From positions 1 through 64,000 of the forward strand of contig NZ_AULW01000030.1 in the NCBI RefSeq assembly GCF_000422485.1: DNA of 64,000 nucleotides, written 5' to 3'. The first letter of the stretch is position 1. Each line of letters starts with the position of its first letter. This document shows, piece by piece, positions 16,716 through 24,288 of the stretch. The position numbers and the translations under genes were made by a program. The stretch comes from Paenibacillus pasadenensis DSM 19293. Lineage in GTDB: Bacteria; Bacillota; Bacilli; Paenibacillales; Paenibacillaceae. Below the pieces are notes generated by a model. The model was not told where the DNA came from. It did no database searches and was given only the letters and a program-made list of their open reading frames with translations.

Positions 16716-18031
16716 GCTCGCTGCGGGATCGGATGAACCGGCTGCGCGGCGTCAAGCCGGCGGAGGAGCAGGAAGCATCGCCCGGCCGGTCGGAGCAGGA
16801 AGCGGCGGCGGAGTGCCTGGCCGCTGCCCACTACGAAGAGGGCGATGCGGGCCCGGGCTGGGCGGAGCTCGGCGTGCGGCTGCATGTCAATGAATCCGGC
16901 GAATGCCTTGAGCGCCGCCTGCGGCTGCCGCTGACGCATCGCAGCGGCCATCACCGGCTGCAGGAGTGGACCGATGCCTGCGCCCGGCTGGCCGCTTTTC
17001 ATCCGGAGGCGGGGGCGGCGCCGCTGCCGGGCGACGTGCTGTTCCTCGACCTCGAGACGACCGGGCTCGGCGGCGGGACCGGCAACGTGCCGTTCATGAC
17101 GGGGCTCGGCTACTTCGAGGCGGACCGTTATGTCGTGCGGCAATTCCTGATCCGCCATCCGGCGGAGGAGCGGGCGATGCTCGCCGAGCTGGAGGCGCTG
17201 CTGCCGCGCTTCCGCTGGCTGGCCACGTACAACGGCCGCTCGTTCGACTGGCCGCTCGTGCAGACGCGCCTCATTTTGAACGGCCTCGGCCGCTCGCTGC
17301 CGGAGCTGCTGCATCTCGACTTCCTCCATCCGTCGCGCAGCATCTGGAAAAACACCCTCGCCTCCTGCCGGCTGAGCCATGTGGAGGAGGAGCGGCTCGG
17401 CATCTTCCGCGAGGACGACGTGCCGGGCTCGATGGCTCCGACGCTGTACTTCCGCTATTTGGCGGAAGATGACCCCTCCGTGCTCGAAGGCGTGTTCCGC
17501 CACAACGAGCAGGACATGGTGACGCTGGCCTGCCTCGGCATCCGCTTCGGCCGGCTGCTCGCCGGCGAGGCCGGAGCGGCTTTTCCGATGCCGGACGCCG
17601 GCGAGGAGCTGCTGCGGACCGGCCTTTGGCTGGAGCGGATGGGCGAGGCCGAGGAGGCGGAGCGGCTGTACGGGCGGCTCGCCCGCCTCGGCGCCTCCCC
17701 GGACGTGCTGCACGGGCTCGCGATGAGGGACAAGAAGGCTGGCAATTGGGAACGCGCTGTGGTATTGTGGCAACGAGCCGCGGCCGTGGGCGCGGCGAGA
17801 GCCGTGCCCGACTGGCGCCCGCATGTCGAGCTGGCCATGTACTACGAGCACAAGGCCAAGGACAGCCTGGCTGCGCTGCTGCTGGCGGAGGAGGCGCTCG
17901 GCCTCGCCTCCGCGCATCCGCTCCAGAGGCGCGATTCCCGGCGCCGAGCGGAGCTCGAGGAGCTGCGCAAGCGCCGGGACCGCCTGCTCCGCAAGGCGGG
18001 GGCGGCATCAGACAGGGGGGCGGAAGCATGA
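16712..18031 (+). CDS. mrfB: Exonuclease MrfB (YprB), RNase H-like fold
   Basis: A 439-residue DEDD-type exonuclease, partner of MrfA in mitomycin adduct repair. Exo I is FLDLETTG (D113, E115), Exo II lies in LATYNGRSFDWP and Exo III in HNEQDMVTLA. About 120 residues with TPR-like helices follow the nuclease domain (GLWLERMGEAEEAERLYGRL and later repeats), as in B. subtilis YprB. The N-terminal ~100 residues are variable. It overlaps mrfA by 4 bp upstream and the HAD gene by 4 bp downstream. Confidence 0.92.
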   Translation: MSSLRDRMNRLRGVKPAEEQEASPGRSEQEAAAECLAAAHYEEGDAGPGWAELGVRLHVNESGECLERRLRLPLTHRSGHHRLQEWTDACARLAAFHPEAGAAPLPGDVLFLDLETTGLGGGTGNVPFMTGLGYFEADRYVVRQFLIRHPAEERAMLAELEALLPRFRWLATYNGRSFDWPLVQTRLILNGLGRSLPELLHLDFLHPSRSIWKNTLASCRLSHVEEERLGIFREDDVPGSMAPTLYFRYLAEDDPSVLEGVFRHNEQDMVTLACLGIRFGRLLAGEAGAAFPMPDAGEELLRTGLWLERMGEAEEAERLYGRLARLGASPDVLHGLAMRDKKAGNWERAVVLWQRAAAVGAARAVPDWRPHVELAMYYEHKAKDSLAALLLAEEALGLASAHPLQRRDSRRRAELEELRKRRDRLLRKAGAASDRGAEA

Positions 18032-18876
18032 CGAACGAGACGGCGAAGCTGGAGCTTCCCGGACTGCGCCGGCCGGACCGGCCGATATCCGGCTTGCTGC
18101 TGGATCTGGACGGCACGATCTACCGCGGAGACGAGGCGATCGAAGGGGCGCCGGAGCTGATCGGATCGCTCCGCGCCGCGCGCATTCCTTATTTGTACGT
18201 GACGAACAATTCCTCGGCCAGCCCCGAGGACGTAGCCGAGCGGCTGCGCCGGATGGGCATTCCCGCCGAGGCGGACGAGGTGTGCACCTCCGCCCAGGCG
18301 GCGGCCGCGCATGCGGCGGAGCTGTATCCGGGCGGCCGCGTGTTCCTGATCGGCGAGAGCGGCTTGTCCGAGGCGCTGCTGGCGGCCGGACTGACGCTCG
18401 CGGACGAGGGCGCGGACGTGGTCGTGCAGGGCATCGACCGCGACTTTACATACGGCAAGGCGGCTGCCGCCGTGCGCGAGCTGCTCGGCGGGGCAGGCTA
18501 TATCATGACCAATCCCGACCTGCTGCTGCCTTCCAAGGGCGGCCTGTTTCCCGGAGCGGGCTCGATCGGCGCGATGCTGCGCGCCGCGTCCGGCGTGGAG
18601 CCGGTGCTGATCGGCAAGCCGTCTCCGGTGCTGATGGACTACGCGCTGGAGCGGCTTGGACGGCCCGCGGACGAAGTGTGGGTCGTCGGCGACAATCTTG
18701 CGACCGACATCGCTTCGGGCGAAAGCTCGGGCTGCCGGACGATCCTCGTCCTGACGGGGCTTACGGATGCCGAGAGCTATGCGCGCTACGCCGAGGCGGC
18801 GGGCGTCCTGCCGTTCGCCTCCTGCGAGGGGCTCGCCGAGCTGTCCGCGTATATAACGCGCGGGAACGGGACATAA
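18028..18876 (+). CDS. HAD-IIA family phosphatase (NagD/YutF-like)
   Basis: A 282-residue HAD hydrolase of the NagD/AraL group. Motif I is LLDLDGTIYRGD, motif II is YVTNNSSAS, the Lys motif is LIGKPSP and motif III is VVGDNLATDIASG. The C2-type cap lies between motifs II and III. B. subtilis YutF/AraL-type enzymes remove phosphate from nucleotides and sugar phosphates with broad range. It starts at ATG 18028, overlapping the mrfB stop, with GGGGGG 7 nt upstream. Its place in a repair operon suggests cleaning up nucleotide products, which is inference only. Confidence 0.88.
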   Translation: MTNETAKLELPGLRRPDRPISGLLLDLDGTIYRGDEAIEGAPELIGSLRAARIPYLYVTNNSSASPEDVAERLRRMGIPAEADEVCTSAQAAAAHAAELYPGGRVFLIGESGLSEALLAAGLTLADEGADVVVQGIDRDFTYGKAAAAVRELLGGAGYIMTNPDLLLPSKGGLFPGAGSIGAMLRAASGVEPVLIGKPSPVLMDYALERLGRPADEVWVVGDNLATDIASGESSGCRTILVLTGLTDAESYARYAEAAGVLPFASCEGLAELSAYITRGNGT

Positions 18877-18925
18877 GAACGGGACGCGAAGTCCCTACAC
18901 CATGAGGAAGGATGCGAAGCCAACC

Positions 18926-19744
18926 ATGCCGGAATATCCCGAGATGGATCGATACCGCGTGCTGCTGTCGGACGCCTTGGCGGGGCAGAAGATCGTCTCC
19001 GCCGAGGTCGGCCGCGAAAAATCGCTGAATGTTCCCGCCGATGAGTTCATCCGCCGCGTGCAAGGACGCGCGGTCTGGTTCGTCGAGCGCCGGGGCAAGC
19101 ATCTGCTGCTGCATCTGGACAGCGGCGAGCGCCTGCTCGCGCATCTGATGCTGGGCGGCTGGATGTTCTACGGCTCGGAGGAGGAAAAGCCGGACCGGAC
19201 GGTGCAGGTGCGGCTCGGCTTCGAGCGCGGGAATCTGTACTTCATCGGGCTGCGGCTCGGCTATCTGCATCTGCTGAGCGCGCGCGAGGCGGAGGCGAGG
19301 CTCGCCGAGCTCGGTCCGGAGCCGCTCGATCCGAAGCTGACGGAGGAGCGGTTCGCGCAGCGGCTGCTCGCCAAAAAGCGAAGCGCGCTCAAGTCGGCGC
19401 TCGTCGACCAGAGCGTGCTGGCCGGCATCGGCAACTGCTACGCCGACGAGATCGCCTGGCAGGCGGAAGTGCGGCCGGGCGCGCGCATCGGCTCGCTGGA
19501 GCCGGCGACGCTGTCGAGGCTCTACGCGTCGACGCAGGCCGTGCTGACCGAGGCCAAGACGCTCGGCGGCTACATGGAGCATCCGTTCCGCGTCGGCGAC
19601 GAGACGACGGGCGGCTACAACAGCCAGTGCAAGGTGTACGACCGGCCGGGCGAGCCTTGCCTGCGCTGCGGCACCAAGATCGTGCAGGAGGAGCAGTCGT
19701 CGCGCAAGGTGTTCTTCTGTCCGAGCTGCCAGAAGGAGCATTGA
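18926..19744 (+). CDS. Fpg/Nei family DNA glycosylase
   Basis: A 272-residue base-excision glycosylase/AP lyase of the MutM/Nei family. After Met removal the N-terminus is PEYPE; the free Pro is the Schiff-base nucleophile and the following Glu the acid. This fixes the start at ATG 18926 and not at ATG 18902. The conserved Lys is in GKHLLL, the helix-two-turn-helix in SVLAGIGNCYADEIAW, and the C-terminal zinc finger is C-x2-C-x16-C-x2-C (CLRC ... CPSC). The void-filling loop that usually reads R-R-F-G is altered here (LRLGYLHL), so damage preference may differ from classic MutM. Endonuclease IV follows 2 bp later. Confidence 0.9.
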   Translation: MPEYPEMDRYRVLLSDALAGQKIVSAEVGREKSLNVPADEFIRRVQGRAVWFVERRGKHLLLHLDSGERLLAHLMLGGWMFYGSEEEKPDRTVQVRLGFERGNLYFIGLRLGYLHLLSAREAEARLAELGPEPLDPKLTEERFAQRLLAKKRSALKSALVDQSVLAGIGNCYADEIAWQAEVRPGARIGSLEPATLSRLYASTQAVLTEAKTLGGYMEHPFRVGDETTGGYNSQCKVYDRPGEPCLRCGTKIVQEEQSSRKVFFCPSCQKEH

Positions 19745-19746
19745 CG

Positions 19747-20595
19747 ATGAGCCGCTTCGGCAGGCTCGGCTGCCATGTGAGCACGCGCGGCGGCTACCGT
19801 GCGGCGGCCGAACGGGCCGCGGCGATCGGCTGCGGCTCGTTCCAGTATTTCCCCAAAAATCCGCGCTCGCTCGGCGTCAAGGCGTTCGATCGCGGCGATG
19901 CAGGCCGCTGCCGCGAGTTTTGCGTCGAGCGGGGCATCGAGTCGATCGCCCATTCGCCGTATCCGTGCAATTTGGCTTCGGCGGATGCCGGCACCCGCGA
20001 GCGGACGGCGCTCTCGCTGCTGAACGATCTCGACATCGCCGAAAGCTGCGGATCCTCGGGCGTCGTCGTGCATTTCGGCGTCTACAAGGACGGCGACCCG
20101 CTGGAAGGGTACAAGCTGATGATCCGCACGCTCGACTTCATCACCGAGCGCTGGGACGGCCGCTGCCGGCTGCTGATCGAGAATCAGGCGGGCAACCACG
20201 GCTTCATGGGCATGACGATGGAGGAGCTGGCGCAGGTGCTGGCGCTGTGCCGCGAGCCGGACAAGCTCGGCATCTGCATCGACAGCTGCCATCTGTTCGC
20301 GAGCGGCGTCTGGGATGGCGGCGAGCAGCCGGCATGGTCGGTCTCCGCGGCCGGAGCCGCGGCGCGGGGGCAGGTGCGAGCGCTTCATCTCAACGGCTCG
20401 GTCTACCCGTCCGGCTCGCGCAAGGACCGGCATGCCCGGATCGGCGAGGGCGAGCTCGGACTGGCCGGGCTCGGCTGGCTGCTGCGCCATTTTCCCGGCG
20501 TGCCTGCCGTGCTGGAGACGAGCCAGGACGACGGCGGCGGCTACGAGGGCCAGCTGGAGCGGCTGCTCGGCGCGGAAGCGGAGGGCCGGCGATGA
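19747..20595 (+). CDS. nfo: Endonuclease IV
   Basis: A 282-residue AP endonuclease of the Nfo family that cuts 5' of abasic sites and removes 3' blocking groups. The tri-zinc ligands are recognisable in order: CHVST, IAHSPY, VVHFGVY, LIENQAG, CIDSCHLFASG, ALHLNGS, DRHARIGEG and LETSQD. It starts 2 bp after the Fpg/Nei gene, and glycosylase and AP endonuclease act in sequence in base-excision repair. The length is normal (E. coli Nfo 285). An ABC ATPase gene follows after 40 bp. Confidence 0.95.
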   Translation: MSRFGRLGCHVSTRGGYRAAAERAAAIGCGSFQYFPKNPRSLGVKAFDRGDAGRCREFCVERGIESIAHSPYPCNLASADAGTRERTALSLLNDLDIAESCGSSGVVVHFGVYKDGDPLEGYKLMIRTLDFITERWDGRCRLLIENQAGNHGFMGMTMEELAQVLALCREPDKLGICIDSCHLFASGVWDGGEQPAWSVSAAGAAARGQVRALHLNGSVYPSGSRKDRHARIGEGELGLAGLGWLLRHFPGVPAVLETSQDDGGGYEGQLERLLGAEAEGRR

Positions 20596-20635
20596 ACCGC
20601 TGCGGCAAGAAGATCGACCTCGAGGAGGGATGCCC

Positions 20636-21427
20636 ATGACGGCCGTCATGGAGCTGGACCGGCTGCATCTGCAGCGGGACCAGCGGACGATTTTGAACGA
20701 GGTCAGCCTGCGGATCGGCCGCGGCGAGCAGTGGGTGCTGCTCGGCCGCAACGGCTCGGGCAAGACGACGCTGCTCGAGATGATGACCGGCTATCTGTTC
20801 CCGACGAGCGGCACGCTCGACGTGCTCGGCTTCCGCTATGGGGAATGCGACGTGCGCGAGGTCCGCAAGCGGATCGGCTATATCAGCCAGTCGCTGCTCG
20901 AGAAGCTGGCGCTCGCCGATCCCGTCTGGGAAGTCGTGGCGACGGGCGAATACGCTTTCCTGCGCTTTTATCAGGAGATCGACCCCGCTGTCAAAAGCAA
21001 GGCGCTCGCCCAGCTCGAGCGGGCGGGGCTCGCCCATGCCGCCGAGCAGCCGCTCGGCACGCTGTCCCAGGGCGAGCGCAAGAAGGTGCTGCTCGCCCGC
21101 GCCCTCATGAGCTCGCCGGAGCTGCTCATTCTCGACGAGCCGTGCTCCGGTCTCGATCTGCATGAGCGGGAGAAGCTGCTGGCGTCGATCGCCCGGCTGA
21201 CGGACGAGCGGATGACCGTGCTGTATGTGACTCACCATATGGAAGAGATCCTGCCGCTGTTCACCCATGTGGCGCTGCTGCACGAGGGCAGCCTGCTTCA
21301 TGCAGGCCCCAAGGAGCAGGTGCTGCGGAGCGACGTGCTCTCGCAGGCGTATGAGGCGCCGATCGAGGTGGATTGGGATTACGGCAGGCCATGGATAAAA
21401 GTAAGAGCGGATGGTGTAGAGAATTGA
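20636..21427 (+). CDS. ABC transporter ATP-binding protein
   Basis: A 263-residue single ABC ATPase. Walker A is GRNGSGKTTL, the Q-loop is in YISQS, the signature is LSQGERKKV (variant of LSGGQ), Walker B is LLILDEPCSGLD and the switch His is in VTHHMEEI. It resembles YlmA/ModF-like ATPases found without a permease. No membrane partner is adjacent, so it may be a soluble regulator or serve a distant permease. The start is ATG 20636 with GAGGAGGGA 5 nt upstream. The stop overlaps the methyltransferase start (TTGA). Confidence 0.88.
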   Translation: MTAVMELDRLHLQRDQRTILNEVSLRIGRGEQWVLLGRNGSGKTTLLEMMTGYLFPTSGTLDVLGFRYGECDVREVRKRIGYISQSLLEKLALADPVWEVVATGEYAFLRFYQEIDPAVKSKALAQLERAGLAHAAEQPLGTLSQGERKKVLLARALMSSPELLILDEPCSGLDLHEREKLLASIARLTDERMTVLYVTHHMEEILPLFTHVALLHEGSLLHAGPKEQVLRSDVLSQAYEAPIEVDWDYGRPWIKVRADGVEN

Positions 21428-22440
21428 CCGTTTGGATAGGTACCGCCAACAAGCAATACGCCTCCTATGCGATGGAGGAGCTCCGCCGGCAGTTCGAGGG
21501 CATGTCGCTCTCGCAGCTGTCGCCGGGCGAGACGTTTCTGATGCAGCTGCCGCAAGGGCGCGATGAGGTGCTGGAGTCGATCCAGGCCCGCAAGCCGATC
21601 TTCCTGCGCCATCTGCAGCCGGTCGACGCGTCGCGCGCGATGTCGCTCGACGCCGACGACCTCGACTGGCTGAGCGACTGGCTGCGGCTCGCGCGCGGCC
21701 AGCTCGCCGGCCAGCGGGTCGGCGTCCATATCCGCAAGGCGGAGGGCAGCCCGTTCCCTTACTCCGCCGCCGACGCGCGAGCCGTGCTCGACGCCGTGCT
21801 GGCCGAGGCGGGAGCGGAGCCGGCGCACAAGCAGCCGGATGCGCTCGTCGCCGTCTACGCGGCGCGCGATACGCTGTATGCGGGCATCGGCACGCCGCAG
21901 GAGATGCTGAGCGACTGGCCGGGCGGAGCCGTCCGCTTCCAGCGCGAGGACGGCCAGATTTCGCGGGCCAAGTTCAAGCTGCTCGAGGCCGAGCGCGAAT
22001 TCGGGCTCGACTACTCGCGATACTCGCGGGCGCTCGACATCGGCGCGGCGCCGGGCGGCTGGACGTCGCTGCTGCTCGAGCGCGGGCTCAAGGTGACGGC
22101 GGTCGACCCCGCCGAGCTCCATCCCTCGCTGCAGGCGTACCGGACGCTGACCGTGCTGCGCAAAAACGCCTCCGAGGTCAAGTTCGCCCCGGGCAGCTTC
22201 GATCTGCTCGTCTGCGACATGAGCTGGAGCCCGATGCAGATGTGCCGGCTCGTGCTCGATCTCGCGCCGGCGCTGCAAAGCGGAGGCACGGCGATCGTCA
22301 CGATCAAGCTTATGCACCGCAAGCCGCTGCAGACGATCCGCGAGGTGATGCAGCGCTTCGGCGAGGCGTTCGAGATCGTCGGCGCGCGCCAGCTTTTCCA
22401 CAACCGGGAGGAAATGACCCTCTGCATGACGAAACGATAA
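21424..22440 (+). CDS. RlmM/FtsJ-like RNA methyltransferase
   Basis: A 338-residue SAM-dependent methyltransferase. Motif I is LDIGAAPGGWTS (204-215), followed by VDPAEL. The 2'-O-ribose K-D-K-E tetrad is present: K183 or K185 in RAKFKLLE, D265 in CDMSW, K295 in VTIKLM and E329/E330 near the end. About 190 N-terminal residues carry a THUMP-like region. This layout matches RlmM-type 23S rRNA 2'-O-methyltransferases, though overall identity cannot be judged. The start is taken as TTG 21424, overlapping the ABC stop; ATG 21390 is the alternative (349 aa) but has no ribosome binding site. It is the last gene of the repair operon, before a terminator. Confidence 0.82.
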   Translation: MTVWIGTANKQYASYAMEELRRQFEGMSLSQLSPGETFLMQLPQGRDEVLESIQARKPIFLRHLQPVDASRAMSLDADDLDWLSDWLRLARGQLAGQRVGVHIRKAEGSPFPYSAADARAVLDAVLAEAGAEPAHKQPDALVAVYAARDTLYAGIGTPQEMLSDWPGGAVRFQREDGQISRAKFKLLEAEREFGLDYSRYSRALDIGAAPGGWTSLLLERGLKVTAVDPAELHPSLQAYRTLTVLRKNASEVKFAPGSFDLLVCDMSWSPMQMCRLVLDLAPALQSGGTAIVTIKLMHRKPLQTIREVMQRFGEAFEIVGARQLFHNREEMTLCMTKR

Positions 22441-22468
22441 ATAATAAGAACGGCATCATTCAAACGGG

Positions 22469-22534
22469 AAAGCATCCCGCATGCCGGCAGACTCTCTATG
22501 GGGAGAAGTCTGCCTGCGGCGGGATGCTTTTTTT
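22469..22534 (+). terminator. Terminator of the mrf-nfo operon
   Basis: A long imperfect hairpin: AGCATCCCGC (22471-22480) pairs with the GCGGGATGCT segment ending at 22528, and an inner GGCAGACT/AGTCTGCC stem extends it. A run of seven T follows. It sits 23 bp before the kinase gene. Confidence 0.8.
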
Positions 22535-22556
22535 CATTCGGGAAAGGGGAAACGGC

Positions 22557-24182
22557 ATGCTGCGGAAGAAAGACGGAAGACGGACGGGGCTGGCGGCGGA
22601 GACGGAGGCGCTCGGCCAGCGGGAGGAAGACGGCTGGCTGCAGCCCGGCGACGTGCAGGGAGGCCGCTACCGCATCCTCAGCCTGCTCGGCAAAGGAGGC
22701 ATGGGGGAAGTGTATGCGGCCGAGGATCTGCGCCTCGGGGGCGCGCTGCGGGCGCTCAAGCTGAAGCCGGCCGGAAGCTGGAGCGAGCGTCCGAGCGCCG
22801 ACGAGGCGAGGCTGCAGATGAAGCTGGAGCATCCGCATCTGCCGCGGCTGTACGATTATTTCCCTGCGGAGGGAGGACAGCCGGAAATGCTCGTCATGGA
22901 TTATATCGAAGGCTGCACGCTGGAGGAGGAGGCGCGGGCCAGGCCGGACGGCTATACGGCGCTAGAGGCGGCCGCCGCGGCGCTGCAGCTGTGCTCCGCG
23001 CTCGCCTACCTGCACGAGCAGCGTCCGCCGATCATCCATCGCGACCTCAAGCCGGCCAACGTGATGGCCGCGCGCTCCGGGAAGCTCATGCTGATCGACT
23101 TCGGCATCTCCCGCCGCTTCTCGCCCGAAGCGGCGTCCGACACGACGCAGCTCGGCACGCCCGGCTATGCGGCGCCGGAGCAGCTCGCCGGCGAGCAGAG
23201 CGATGCCCGCACCGACATGTACGGGCTCGGCTGCCTGCTCGTGCGCCTCATGCGCGGTGCGCTCCCTGGACGGCGCGGACACGAGGGGCGGGCGAGGGAG
23301 CTGCCGTACTGGCTGACGCGGCTGCTGGAGGAGGAGCGCGGCCGCCGCTACGCCAGCATGCGCGAGGCGGAGGCGGCGATCCGCAGCTGGCTGGAGGCGG
23401 AGGGAGAGGCGCCGGCGGCCGGCGGCCTGCCGTCGTTCGCCGCGCCGACAGCCGCCTTCCCGGCGGGGCTGCCGCGCGTCGCGGCGCCGGGCAGGCTCTC
23501 CGTGCTGTCGCTGTCTCCGGGCAGCGGAGCGACGTTCGTCTGCCTCATGCTGGCGCGGCTCGCCGCCGAGCGCGGCTGGCCGGTGCAGGCGGCCGAGCTC
23601 GACGGCGTCCGTCCTCATTGGCGGACGCTGCTCGGAGCGCCGGAGCCGCTGCCCGCCGCGCTCGATCCGCGTTTCGGCCGCTGGCTGCAGGACGGCGTCG
23701 AATGGCTGCCGCGGCTGGCTGCCGCACCAGGGCTGGAGCGGGACGAGGCGGCGGCGAGGCTCGACCTCATGCTGAGAAGCCGCGCCGGGGCGCTGCAGCT
23801 GCTCGACTGGTCTTCCGGGTGGACCGGGGACGAAGCGCTGCGAACCGTCGCCGCCTCGGCGGCCGTCATCGTCGTCGCCGATCCCGATCCGTCCCGCTGG
23901 AGCCGCGAGCGCCTGCAGCGGCTGGAGGAGCTGGCCGCCCGGCTCGGACCGGACCGCATGCGCTGGGTCGCCAACAAGGACGTCCGCTTCGCGGGAAGGC
24001 GCGAGTGGCTCGACCTGCTGCCGGCTCGGCCGGACGCCCAGCTGCCGTTCCTGGAGCCGGAATCGTGGTACGAGCTGCTCTGGCAGGGCTTCCCGCTGCC
24101 GCGGCGCGGAGCGGCGGCAGCGGCGGTGCGCGGAGCTTTGTCGCCGCTTCTGGAGCGTCTCGCCGCGAAGCTGCACTTTTAG
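22557..24182 (+). CDS. Cytoplasmic Ser/Thr protein kinase with ParA-like C-terminal region
   Basis: A 541-residue protein. Residues 36-280 are a Hanks-type kinase: glycine loop LGKGGMGEVY, ATP Lys K68 (RALKLK), HRDLKPAN (D163), DFG (D181) and the APE motif. There is no membrane helix and no PASTA repeats, unlike PrkC. After a Pro/Ala linker (~280-310) comes a ~230-residue region resembling a ParA/MinD-type NTPase (LSPGSGATFVCLML at ~318-331, then LLDWSSGW and VIVVADPD), but the P-loop lacks the usual GK[ST] lysine, so ATP binding there is doubtful. ATG 22557 lies behind AAGGGG. It stands alone between the repair operon and the ABC-F gene. Confidence 0.88.
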   Translation: MLRKKDGRRTGLAAETEALGQREEDGWLQPGDVQGGRYRILSLLGKGGMGEVYAAEDLRLGGALRALKLKPAGSWSERPSADEARLQMKLEHPHLPRLYDYFPAEGGQPEMLVMDYIEGCTLEEEARARPDGYTALEAAAAALQLCSALAYLHEQRPPIIHRDLKPANVMAARSGKLMLIDFGISRRFSPEAASDTTQLGTPGYAAPEQLAGEQSDARTDMYGLGCLLVRLMRGALPGRRGHEGRARELPYWLTRLLEEERGRRYASMREAEAAIRSWLEAEGEAPAAGGLPSFAAPTAAFPAGLPRVAAPGRLSVLSLSPGSGATFVCLMLARLAAERGWPVQAAELDGVRPHWRTLLGAPEPLPAALDPRFGRWLQDGVEWLPRLAAAPGLERDEAAARLDLMLRSRAGALQLLDWSSGWTGDEALRTVAASAAVIVVADPDPSRWSRERLQRLEELAARLGPDRMRWVANKDVRFAGRREWLDLLPARPDAQLPFLEPESWYELLWQGFPLPRRGAAAAAVRGALSPLLERLAAKLHF

Positions 24183-24288
24183 CTCGGGAGGGGGAGCCAA
24201 GAAGGGGCGGTTTATGGTACAATCACCTATTAGGGGCCGCTGATCCGGTTTCCTTCGCATTTCAAAGGAATGGAGAAATCAACCACTC

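Noticed and set aside
20592-20639. 15-codon frame after nfo
   Set aside because: It only provides the ribosome binding site for the ABC ATPase gene and has no support as a peptide gene.
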